A stretch of DNA of 35,750 bases from Chloroflexota bacterium (GTDB lineage: Bacteria > Chloroflexota > Anaerolineae > Ardenticatenales > Ardenticatenaceae). Of this stretch, positions 8,089 through 15,368 are shown piece by piece (position 1 is the first letter of the stretch; each line of letters begins with the position of its first letter). The stretch is from NCBI GenBank assembly GCA_003520455.1, contig DOUV01001020.1, positions 1-35,750 on the forward strand, given 5' to 3'. Below the pieces are notes generated by a model, which did not search any database, was not told the DNA's origin, and saw only the letters and a program-made list of their open reading frames with translations. The translations under genes were made by a program, and so were the position numbers.

Positions 8089-8454
8089 CCCAGCCTCCTC
8101 TTGTCGGGCTTCCAGTGGTTTGGTTTGGCGACCTCACGGTACCGCCTCTTCCAGGTGGAGGCTATTTTGTTCCCCTGGCAACTCGTGCGTACACCCGTCA
8201 TCGGCAAGAGGGCATCGGCGCGTGTTCCACCCCCATCGGCCAAATGCGCACAGTACCGGTGAGACTCCTCGTTCGTCGCCTCTCTCAAGCAGGATTTCGC
8301 ACCTCTGACGACAGTGCAAGGGCACCACAATCTCGTCCACGCGGCCGAAGTGGGATATCCGTCATCATATCGGTCCAGGCTATGCATGGGACGCGAGCAC
8401 GACGATCGGGATTAGAGGCCTTCTCTTGGAGCGTCTTCAATTTCCACAAGCCTC

Positions 8455-8483
8455 TTGACAGGGACAATCTTCTGTGTTAGGGT
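8455..8483 (+). promoter_or_regulatory. sigma70-type promoter of the binding-protein operon
   Basis: TTGACA at 8455-8460 and TAGGGT at 8478-8483 have a 17-bp spacer. Transcription would begin near 8490, just ahead of the site C palindrome (8495-8506), the classic position for a repressor. The 8188-8454 stretch upstream contains no gene that I can support. Confidence 0.6.
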
Positions 8484-8494
8484 AGCATTACTGT

Positions 8495-8506
8495 ATTGTA
8501 TACAAT
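8495..8506. promoter_or_regulatory. putative GntR operator, site C
   Basis: ATTGTATACAAT is a perfect 12-bp palindrome, differing from the core of site A (ATTGTGTACAAT) by one base. It is preceded by ACTGTATTG, sharing the ACTGTAT element of site B. Its place at about +5 to +16 suggests that the GntR protein at 4304-5032 blocks transcription of the long catabolic operon. Confidence 0.7.
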
Positions 8507-8699
8507 CTATTTGTATTCGGTATGCTGTACACTGAGGATCGCTGAGAAGGCGATAGCGATCCAGAGAAAGGGGGTGAGAAGCACCAACCGTGTTCCGGAA
8601 GGGCCGTGGCGACGATTGGCGATCGCCAGGAACGGGAATCGCTGGGCCCCAAGGGGTGATGAAACCCCACCCAGCCGCTCACTCTGGAGGGGGAGAGCC
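8507..8699 (+). other. structured 5' leader of the binding-protein operon
   Basis: About 200 nt of untranslated leader contain two clear inverted repeats. The first is GGATCGCT (8536-8543) with AGCGATCC (8555-8562), 8 bp perfect with an 11-nt loop. The second is GCTGGG (8641-8646) with CCCAGC (8670-8675), enclosing GGGG (8653-8656) with CCCC (8665-8668). The second ends 10 nt before the Shine-Dalgarno site GGAGGGGGAG. The sequence does not match a riboswitch class that I recognise. Confidence 0.4.
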
Positions 8700-10442
8700 A
8701 TGAAGCCGAAAAGCTTGATCTCAGTTGGTCTATCTGTGATTGTCCTGCTGCTCGCCGCCTGTGCCCAACAGGCGGCTCCACCCCAGCCTGCCGCGAAGAT
8801 CGTCACTCAGGTTGTCGAGAAAGAAGTCACGACGGTGGTTGAGGTCCAGAAAGAGGTGACGACTGTTGTCGAAGTCGTAGCCACGCCTGACCGATCGACC
8901 GATCCCAGGTTTGGCGGCACATTCAAACCGGCGGCCAGAGCGCTCGTGCAGTTCGATCAGGCGTTGTCCAGCGACGGTCCGTCCTTTGAGGCCATGTCGC
9001 TCATCCATGGGTATCTCTATCGGATGCAAGACTTTGGTGATCCTATTCCTGACATCGCCGAATCGTGGGAATGGAAGAATGACACGACTTTGGTCTTTCA
9101 TCTGCGCCATGGTGTGATGTTCCAGGATGGGAACGAGGTCTTCCCGGAGGGTCAGGGGCGCGAGGTCACGGCGGACGACGTGGTGTATAGCATGGAACGG
9201 TGGGCGACCCTGCCGGGCAGCAAGATTACCTCAGATGTCAAAGACGTCTACGACTCGATTGAGGCCGTCGACAAATATACGGTCCAATTCAACCTGAAGA
9301 AGCCCTCTGGAGGGCTCTTTGATCAGGTCAATGGCCTCTCAAATTTGGCTATTATCCCCCACGAGGCCGTGGAGCACTACGGCGATGATTTTGGCAAACA
9401 CCCGGTTGGGTCGGGGCCGTTTGAATTCGTAGAGTACGTTCCGGACGACCACCTACTGGTGAAGCGCAATGAGGATTACTGGCTCCAGTGTTTCCTGGAC
9501 GAGATTTATCTCCAGATCATTCCTGACGATACCGTAGCCCTGGTAGCGCTGGAGGCGGGCGATGTCGACTTCGTGTCAAACGTTCCTGGTGCTGAGGTGG
9601 ATCGCATCGCGACAGACAAGCGCTTCAACATCTACTACCGGCCCTCCAAGACGCCCCGCATGATTATGTTCCCATCAGGCGTTCAAGACTTCCAGGATAA
9701 GCGCTTCCGCCAAGCCATTGCCGTGGCTATTGACAGCCAGGCCAACGGCCCGGCCGTCTACGGAGCCGTGGCTGAGCCCGGTTGCGGGAATCTGTCGAAA
9801 GGTCTCCCTGGGCACGTTGCCGACCTGTGCGAGAAGTATTTCCCGTATGATCTTGAGCAGGCCAAAGCGCTCTTCGCCGAGTTAGGGTGGACCGACTCGA
9901 ACAGCGACGGCGTCCTGGACAAAGACGGCAAGCCGATGGAACCGATCAAAGTCAACACGTTCAATATCGCCGGCTTGGACAAGGTACTCGAGATCGTCGT
10001 GACCCAACTGAAGGCTGTCGGCGTTCCGGCTGAACCCGAACTGGTCGAATTTGGCACTTGGTCCGACATGTATATCAGCGGCGCGGAAGACAGCCAGACG
10101 AACGAGCGGCGGCTCATGCTGTGGGCCGGTTGTGGTGGTCCCGGCGGCCTGCAATTGTGTTGGGCGAAAGACGCCTCTTTCGGCAAGGTGCTGGGATACA
10201 ATGACTCGAAAGTGTTCGACTTGGTGGCACAGGCCAACGAGACCGTCGATACCGACAAGCGGGATGGCATTCTGCAACAGGCCGAGGAGAAGCTCTTTGG
10301 CGACTACTGGGTGATCAATGCCACCGGTCCGGTCGGCGCCCTGATGGCATCGCGGAAATACGTGAAGGATTACGGCAGCCGTTATCACTTTGACAACGTC
10401 TGCACCCTTAATAACAACGTGTGGTTGGATAAGCAGAAGTAA
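8700..10442 (+). CDS. extracellular solute-binding lipoprotein, family 5 (peptide/nickel ABC importer)
   Basis: This is the ligand receptor for the importer, 580 residues. MKPKSLISVGLSVIVLLLAAC is a lipoprotein signal with lipobox LAAC and anchoring Cys21. A low-complexity linker follows at residues ~35-60, with two near-identical EKEVTTVVEV / QKEVTTVVEV units, a style seen in Chloroflexota binding proteins. The mature family 5 fold then runs to the C-terminus; typical segments are IAESWEWKNDTTLVFHLRHGVMFQDG and GSGPFEFVEYVPDDHLLVKRNEDYW. ATG 8700 follows GGAGGGGGAG. An in-frame GTG at 8574 would bury the signal peptide and is rejected. It is the first gene of the long operon, and the permease genes lie upstream beyond the IS copy. 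Family members bind oligopeptides, but the ligand here is unknown. Confidence 0.92.
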   Translation: MKPKSLISVGLSVIVLLLAACAQQAAPPQPAAKIVTQVVEKEVTTVVEVQKEVTTVVEVVATPDRSTDPRFGGTFKPAARALVQFDQALSSDGPSFEAMSLIHGYLYRMQDFGDPIPDIAESWEWKNDTTLVFHLRHGVMFQDGNEVFPEGQGREVTADDVVYSMERWATLPGSKITSDVKDVYDSIEAVDKYTVQFNLKKPSGGLFDQVNGLSNLAIIPHEAVEHYGDDFGKHPVGSGPFEFVEYVPDDHLLVKRNEDYWLQCFLDEIYLQIIPDDTVALVALEAGDVDFVSNVPGAEVDRIATDKRFNIYYRPSKTPRMIMFPSGVQDFQDKRFRQAIAVAIDSQANGPAVYGAVAEPGCGNLSKGLPGHVADLCEKYFPYDLEQAKALFAELGWTDSNSDGVLDKDGKPMEPIKVNTFNIAGLDKVLEIVVTQLKAVGVPAEPELVEFGTWSDMYISGAEDSQTNERRLMLWAGCGGPGGLQLCWAKDASFGKVLGYNDSKVFDLVAQANETVDTDKRDGILQQAEEKLFGDYWVINATGPVGALMASRKYVKDYGSRYHFDNVCTLNNNVWLDKQK

Positions 10443-10453
10443 AGGCCGTCGGT

Positions 10454-10490
10454 CCCCGCGGCGGTGGGGCTCTACCCCACCGCCGCGGGG
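10454..10490 (+). other. long perfect hairpin after the binding-protein gene
   Basis: CCCCGCGGCGGTGGGG and its perfect complement (16 bp) flank a CTCTA loop, starting 12 nt after the stop codon. There is no T-run behind it, so it is more likely a 3'-end protecting or attenuating hairpin than a full terminator. It could keep binding-protein mRNA more abundant than the downstream enzyme mRNA, as is common in ABC operons. Confidence 0.7.
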
Positions 10491-10496
10491 TTGAAT

Positions 10497-10514
10497 GTCG
10501 ACCGCGCGGTCGAC
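10497..10514. promoter_or_regulatory. 18-bp perfect palindrome
   Basis: GTCGACCGCGCGGTCGAC reads the same on both strands. It starts 7 bp after the long hairpin and 93 bp before the aminotransferase start. It differs from the AT-rich GntR sites, so it may bind another regulator or belong to the RNA structure. I see no convincing promoter around it. Confidence 0.45.
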
Positions 10515-10606
10515 GGAGTTCGCATGGTCCAGCGAGAATACGGAGTGATGAGGAAGACAGACAATGTTATCCGTGTCCGGTGTGACAGTCCGCAAGGAGG
10601 CCAGTT

Positions 10607-11998
10607 GTGGGTGACGAGCAACAACATGAGGTAGCCCGGTCTATCGTGGACCGCTTCACGCAGCGGACACAAGGGTCTCGCGGGGCTGACGATCGCGCCA
10701 AACAGGTGCTCCCCGGAGGGGACACTCGCAGTGCTACCTACTACCCACCCTACCCGGCGTACATGGAGCGCGGTGACGGCTGCCGCGTCTATGACTATGA
10801 CGAGAACGAATATATTGATTTTCTCAACAACTACACCTCACTGATTCATGGCCATGGCCACCCAGGGACCGTCAGCGCCGTCCGCGAGCAGGTGGCGCGC
10901 GGCACAGTACTGGGCTCCGCGTCTCACGTTACGCTGCGGCATGCCGAGATGCTCTGCGACCGGATTCCCAGCTTGGACGCGGTGCGCTACTGCAACTCCG
11001 GCACTGAAGCGACCTTGATGGCAATCCGCGCCGCGCGTGCCTTCTCGGAGAAGGATGTGATCGTCAAGATGGACGGCGGGTATCACGGGGCACACGACAG
11101 CGTCCAGGTGAATATCCAACCCGACCTTGAGAGTATGGGGCTGCCGCAGCCTCGCCGGGCATCGCGAGGCGTGCCAGCCTCGGTGCTCGCCGATGTGCTC
11201 GTCGTACCTTTCAACGACCTGGTTGCTCTGGAGCATGTGCTGCAAGAGCACGCGCGCGAGATTGCGGCCATCATCCTGGAACCTGTCCTGGGATCGGGTG
11301 GGGGTGTCGATCCTCAGCCGGGTTTCTTGCAGGGCGCCAGGGCGCTGGCCGATCGCTTCGGGGTTCTGCTGATCTTTGATGAAGTCCTGACTTTTCGACT
11401 GGATGTCGGCGGCGCTCAGTCGATCTACGGCGTCACTCCAGACCTGACCGCGCTTGGGAAAATCATTGGCGGCGGACTTCCCGTTGGGGCCTTCGGTGGG
11501 CGTCAGGACATCATGGCTTCCTTTGACCCTATGCATCCGAAAACGATCAGCCATTCGGGGACGTTCAACGGCAACAACCTCACGATGGCCGCTGGCTTGG
11601 CGACGATGGCGGACTATGATGCCGGGGAAGTCGCCCGGATCAATGAACTCGGGCAGCGGCTCAAGCAGGGGATCAACGAGGCGTTCCAGTCAGCGGGCGT
11701 CGTGGCGCACGCGTCGGGGATGGGATCTCTCGTGAATATCCACTGGCAAAAGAACGAGGTCAAGACATCGCGCGAGGCGGTGGCTGCCAAGATGGCGGCC
11801 AAGGCCGTGCCCCGTTTGGTGCATCTGGAACTGATGAACCAGGGGATCTTCTGTGCCTCCCGGCTGCAGTTCGCGATTTCGACACCGATGACGGAGCGCG
11901 AGGTCGACCAGGCGGCACAGGCTTTCCAGGCGGCACTCTCGGCGGTCAGGCCCTATATGGCGGAGCAGACCCCGCACTTGGTAGCCACGAGTGAGTAA
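10607..11998 (+). CDS. class III (GSAM-like) PLP-dependent aminotransferase
   Basis: This is a 463-residue cytosolic fold-type I enzyme. Near the N-terminus is GGDTRSATYYPPYPAYMERGDGCRVYDYD, the glutamate-1-semialdehyde aminomutase (GSAM) pattern. It continues with CNSGTEATLMAIRAARAF (phosphate binding), GGYHGAHD, IFDEVLTFR and the PLP lysine Lys285 in ALGKIIGGGLPVGAFGG. GTG 10607 has AAGGAGG 6 nt upstream. Heme synthesis is unlikely in this setting. GSAM-like beta-amino-acid transaminases (for example beta-phenylalanine aminotransferases) are close relatives and fit a pathway containing a beta-keto-acid cleavage enzyme. That role is inference; amine or aminomutase activity remains possible. 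Confidence 0.88.
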   Translation: MGDEQQHEVARSIVDRFTQRTQGSRGADDRAKQVLPGGDTRSATYYPPYPAYMERGDGCRVYDYDENEYIDFLNNYTSLIHGHGHPGTVSAVREQVARGTVLGSASHVTLRHAEMLCDRIPSLDAVRYCNSGTEATLMAIRAARAFSEKDVIVKMDGGYHGAHDSVQVNIQPDLESMGLPQPRRASRGVPASVLADVLVVPFNDLVALEHVLQEHAREIAAIILEPVLGSGGGVDPQPGFLQGARALADRFGVLLIFDEVLTFRLDVGGAQSIYGVTPDLTALGKIIGGGLPVGAFGGRQDIMASFDPMHPKTISHSGTFNGNNLTMAAGLATMADYDAGEVARINELGQRLKQGINEAFQSAGVVAHASGMGSLVNIHWQKNEVKTSREAVAAKMAAKAVPRLVHLELMNQGIFCASRLQFAISTPMTEREVDQAAQAFQAALSAVRPYMAEQTPHLVATSE

Positions 11999-12003
11999 GG
12001 GGC

Positions 12004-12030
12004 TCTCTGCGTTGGGCCCACCGGCAGAGA
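12004..12030 (+). other. inverted repeat between aminotransferase and LarA-like genes
   Basis: TCTCTGC (12004-12010) and GCAGAGA (12024-12030) pair perfectly around a 13-nt loop containing GGGCCC. There is no T-run. It is a minor hairpin in a 77-nt gap. Confidence 0.35.
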
Positions 12031-12075
12031 TGAAGCGCTGGTGCTACAGGGATCTTCTCAGGAGGAGAGAGGGCT

Positions 12076-13332
12076 ATGAAGCTTCGATGGCAGGCCTGGT
12101 ATGGTGATCACGAGATCGACCTGGACTTCCCAGTAGAGTGGCAGGTGGAACGCGTCGGCATGGTGGACGCGCCCGCGGCGGACCTGGAAACGCTGGCGCA
12201 GAGTCTTAGCAACCCTATCGGAGCACCCAGCCTGCGGGAGCTTGCTGGAACGAGCAAGCGGGCTGTCATTGTGGTTGAAGACATTACCCGCCCCTCGCAG
12301 ATGTCGATGATTATTCCTCTGATCCTCGCCGAACTGGAAGCCGGGGGAATCGGGCCCGAAGCGACCACTTTTGTCATCGGACTCGGAGCGCACACTCCGA
12401 TGCGGCGCTCGGAACTGATCATGAAATTGGGCGAATCGATCGTGCGCAACTATGCCATCTTTCAGAACCAGCCGCATGAGAATCGAGAATATCTTGGCAA
12501 GACCCGGCGAGGAACGCCGATTTACATCAATCGCTTCTATCTCCAGGCCGACCTGCGCATCAGTGTCGGGAGCATTGTGCCCCACGGGCTTGCCGGGTTT
12601 GCTGGTGGTGTGAAGACCGTGGCGGTAGGCATGGCAGGGATCGAAACCTTGCATGCCAACCACGCCCGAACGCGGACGGCGCCCGGTCCGATGGCCGGCC
12701 GCATCGTCGGCAACGATTGCCGCGACGATCTGGAAGAGATCGGTCGGGTGGTCGGGTTGCAGTTCATCGTCAACACGGTGGTAAACTCCCTGCGCGAGTT
12801 TGTGGCGCTTTTTGCTGGCGATCCGATTGAGGCTCACCGTGCCGGCGTCCGCTTTGCCCGGCACGTATACGCGACCCAGCTGCCCCCACTGGCAGATATT
12901 GCCGTCTTCAATGCCTACCCCAAAGACAGTGACCTGGTGCAATTGGTCAATTCGATGAACGCCGTCGGGCGTGACTTGCGAAGGGCCATCAAGCCGGACG
13001 GCTCGGCCGTTTTGATGACCGCCTGTAGCCACGGTGCCGGGATTCACTACCTATCCAGTGTGGGCATGCGAGGGTACGGGCCAGTCAGCCGCGAGAAGCT
13101 GGGTATCAGGGAGCGCGGGTTGATCATCTTCTCGCCCAACCTCTCTCGCTCAGATATCAGCAACTACCCTGCGGACACCTGCCTCTATAACGAGTGGCCG
13201 GAGGTGATCGGGGAGTTACAACGCCGTCACGGAGACCGCGCAACCGTCTCTGTCTTTCCGAATGCGGCGCTGCAACTCCCCGATTCTATCGCTACCCTGG
13301 ATGCGCAAGCCAGCGGCGCAGAAGCGTTCTGA
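12076..13332 (+). CDS. LarA-family (DUF2088) nickel-pincer racemase/epimerase-like protein
   Basis: This 418-residue protein keeps the functional residues of lactate racemase LarA at almost the same numbering. EDITRP is near the N-terminus. His106 (GLGAHTPM) matches LarA His108, His170 (VPHGLAGF) matches His174, Lys180 (GGVKTVAVG) matches Lys184, and His196 (LHANH) matches His200. In LarA these residues act as catalytic bases or bind the nickel-pincer nucleotide, so this protein probably carries that cofactor. The substrate is likely a 2-hydroxy acid other than lactate, because LarA homologues vary widely. Cofactor-making larB, larC and larE genes are absent from the window. ATG 12076 follows a GGAGGAGAG site. 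Its place amid peptidases suggests it inverts a hydroxy-acid unit, for example from a depsipeptide. Confidence 0.85.
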   Translation: MKLRWQAWYGDHEIDLDFPVEWQVERVGMVDAPAADLETLAQSLSNPIGAPSLRELAGTSKRAVIVVEDITRPSQMSMIIPLILAELEAGGIGPEATTFVIGLGAHTPMRRSELIMKLGESIVRNYAIFQNQPHENREYLGKTRRGTPIYINRFYLQADLRISVGSIVPHGLAGFAGGVKTVAVGMAGIETLHANHARTRTAPGPMAGRIVGNDCRDDLEEIGRVVGLQFIVNTVVNSLREFVALFAGDPIEAHRAGVRFARHVYATQLPPLADIAVFNAYPKDSDLVQLVNSMNAVGRDLRRAIKPDGSAVLMTACSHGAGIHYLSSVGMRGYGPVSREKLGIRERGLIIFSPNLSRSDISNYPADTCLYNEWPEVIGELQRRHGDRATVSVFPNAALQLPDSIATLDAQASGAEAF

Positions 13333-13392
13333 GTCGGACATGTGCGCCCGACCCACCAGAGGCGCCGGGCACTGACCGGCGCCCGAAAGGGA

Positions 13393-15357
13393 ATGATGAT
13401 GCCAAGCAGCAACGCGCGCCGGACATTGGAACCGGAGGATTTGCTTCGCCTTCGCTTTCTCCAGGACGCGAAGCTCTCCCCCGACGGCACGTGGATCGCC
13501 TACAGTGTCTCACAGGTCGATCCGGAAGCGGACGAGGAACGTATCGCGATCTGGCTGCTGTCGCCAGCGACGGGCGCGTTGCGTCAGTTGACGCCCGGGA
13601 ATGGCAATGGCAGCAATATTGCCTGGTCGCCGGATGGACGCCAGATCGCTTTCTTTTCTACCGAAAGCGGTACGAAGCAACTGTACCTCATTCCCGTGGA
13701 GGGGGGCGCCGCCCGCAGACTCACTGATTTGCCTCAGGGGGTGGGGCGGGGGCCGGCCTGGTCTCCCGACGGTCAGACCATCGCCTTCTCCGCCCGGGCG
13801 ACGGCCGAGCCCGTTTTCCCTACTCGTCCATACCGGGTGACACGCCATATCTACCGGCTTGATGGTCTCGGCTATCTCGATCAGGGGGTGCATGATCTGT
13901 TTATCGTGCCAGCATCTGGCGGGGAACCCCGTAACCTCACCCGGGATCGAAACCACAACTGCCGTTATGTGGCCCCGGTCTGGTCTCCAGACAGCCGGGA
14001 GATCCTCTTTACTGCCACGTTCTTCCCCGATTCCTACCGCTTCTTTCCCGCCCTGCGCGCGGTAACCCTCGATGGCACGCTGCGCGATGTGGTCAAGGAG
14101 TGGGGCTATGGGCATAGCGCGGGCTATACACCCGATGGTCGCCGGATCGTCTTTGTCGGGAACCGGCAGGGTGTGCCTTTTGGGGCGCAGAACCACCTCT
14201 GGGTGATTGATCGGCAGGGAGGAGAACCGGAGTGTCGCACTACGGGCCTGCGGTACAACGTTCACGGGGCGCTGCAGGGCGACATGCCGATCGTGGCCCG
14301 CGACCAACCAGGGTTCGAGATAAGTCGGGACGGGCAGAATGCGTATGTCCGCGTCCAGGACGGCGGGACCCTCCAGATCTACCGGGTGGCGCTTACCGGC
14401 GCCATCTCCTACGAGCCGGTGGTGGCGGGCCAACGGGCCTGCTACCCGCTTGGCTTACACGACGACCGCGTACTCTTTTCGGCCAATAGCCTCAACGCCC
14501 CCGTTGACCTGTTTATGGCGGACGTGCATGGTGGCAACGAACGCCAACTCACGTGCCTCAATGCCGAGGTTCTGGCCGAGCTTAGCCTCCCTCAGATCGA
14601 GCCGCTCGTCTTCACAAGCAGCGACGGCACGTCGGTGGAAGGTTGGTTGATGAAACCTCCCGTCGGTCGGCCTCCCTATCCTACCATCCTGTATATCCAC
14701 GGCGGCCCGCACCACGGATACGGCAACACCTTTTCCTGTGACTTCCAGATGCTGGCCGGGTCCGGCTACGCCGTGCTCCTCATCAACTACCGGGGCTCCA
14801 CCGGCTACGGCGATGCCTTCAGCACCATGATAGACGGCCGTCTCGGCGAGATCGAATATGCCGACCTGATGGCCGGCGTGGATCACGCGATTGACCGCGG
14901 ACTGGCAGACCCGGACCGCCTGGGCGTCTGCGGCCTGTCGTATGGGGGCTTCCTCACCTGCTGGATCGTGGGCCATACCGAACGCTTCAAGGCGGCGGTG
15001 CCCGAGAATCCTGTTACGAACCGGCAAAGCTGGTACGGCGCGAGCGATATGGCCCTCAGCCACCTGGAATCAGTGGGTGGCCATCCGCACGAGGTACCGG
15101 AGGCCTACTGGCGCTGCTCCCCCGTCAGTTACGCCCATCGCTGTACCACCCCGACGTTGTTGATTCAGGGCGAACACGATCTGCGCTGCCCACCGGAGCA
15201 GTCGGAGCAGTTCTACACGGTGCTCAAAGCGAATGGCTGCGTGGTCGAGATGCTCCGTTTGCCGGAGAGTCCTCACATGGGCTCTGTCAGCGGCCCACTC
15301 CCTATCCGCCGGGCGCAAAACGAGGCCTTGCTTGACTGGATGAATCGCCACGTATAA
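13393..15357 (+). CDS. S9 family (acylaminoacyl-peptidase-like) serine peptidase
   Basis: This is the second S9 peptidase of the window, 654 residues and clearly diverged from the one at 2244. Residues ~1-390 form a seven-bladed propeller with TolB-like repeats (AWSPDGRQIAFFSTESGTKQ and AWSPDGQTIAFSAR). The hydrolase domain carries Ser516 in GLSYGGF, Asp596 in GEHDLRCP and His628 in SPHMGS, as in acylaminoacyl peptidases and dipeptidyl peptidases. Three consecutive ATGs (13393, 13396, 13399) follow GAAAGGG, so the exact start is uncertain by two residues. No signal peptide is visible, so it acts in the cytosol. Acylaminoacyl-type activity would suit N-blocked peptides, in line with the deacylase encoded next. 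Confidence 0.9.
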   Translation: MMMPSSNARRTLEPEDLLRLRFLQDAKLSPDGTWIAYSVSQVDPEADEERIAIWLLSPATGALRQLTPGNGNGSNIAWSPDGRQIAFFSTESGTKQLYLIPVEGGAARRLTDLPQGVGRGPAWSPDGQTIAFSARATAEPVFPTRPYRVTRHIYRLDGLGYLDQGVHDLFIVPASGGEPRNLTRDRNHNCRYVAPVWSPDSREILFTATFFPDSYRFFPALRAVTLDGTLRDVVKEWGYGHSAGYTPDGRRIVFVGNRQGVPFGAQNHLWVIDRQGGEPECRTTGLRYNVHGALQGDMPIVARDQPGFEISRDGQNAYVRVQDGGTLQIYRVALTGAISYEPVVAGQRACYPLGLHDDRVLFSANSLNAPVDLFMADVHGGNERQLTCLNAEVLAELSLPQIEPLVFTSSDGTSVEGWLMKPPVGRPPYPTILYIHGGPHHGYGNTFSCDFQMLAGSGYAVLLINYRGSTGYGDAFSTMIDGRLGEIEYADLMAGVDHAIDRGLADPDRLGVCGLSYGGFLTCWIVGHTERFKAAVPENPVTNRQSWYGASDMALSHLESVGGHPHEVPEAYWRCSPVSYAHRCTTPTLLIQGEHDLRCPPEQSEQFYTVLKANGCVVEMLRLPESPHMGSVSGPLPIRRAQNEALLDWMNRHV

Positions 15358-15368
15358 AGGGGCTCGCA

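Larger units (their letters stand above)
7104..8187 (-). mobile_element. ISKra4-like insertion sequence, copy 2 (internally deleted)
   Basis: The left end CACCAGTTGTCAGG (from 7104) and the right end CCTGGCAACTCGTG (to 8187) are imperfect inverted repeats (12 of 14) and resemble those of copy 1. The outer ~80 bp on the right, including TTTGGCGACCTCAC and CAGGTGGAGGCTA, also match copy 1. At 1084 bp it is about 540 bp shorter than copy 1, although its GC-rich block is longer. No target duplication is visible. It sits directly behind the permease operon and upstream of the binding-protein promoter. Confidence 0.7.

Noticed and set aside
8574..8699. Earlier GTG start for the binding protein, giving a 42-residue extension
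   Set aside because: The extension is polar and Arg-rich and would bury the lipoprotein signal peptide. ATG 8700 has a strong Shine-Dalgarno site.
10454..10490. Rho-independent terminator ending the binding-protein transcript
   Set aside because: The stem is excellent but TTGAATG follows instead of a T-run, so complete termination is not supported.
10607..11998. hemL (glutamate-1-semialdehyde aminomutase of heme synthesis)
   Set aside because: The fold and Lys285 fit, but no other heme gene is present and the gene lies in a regulated peptide-catabolic operon. GSAM-like transaminases are a better reading.
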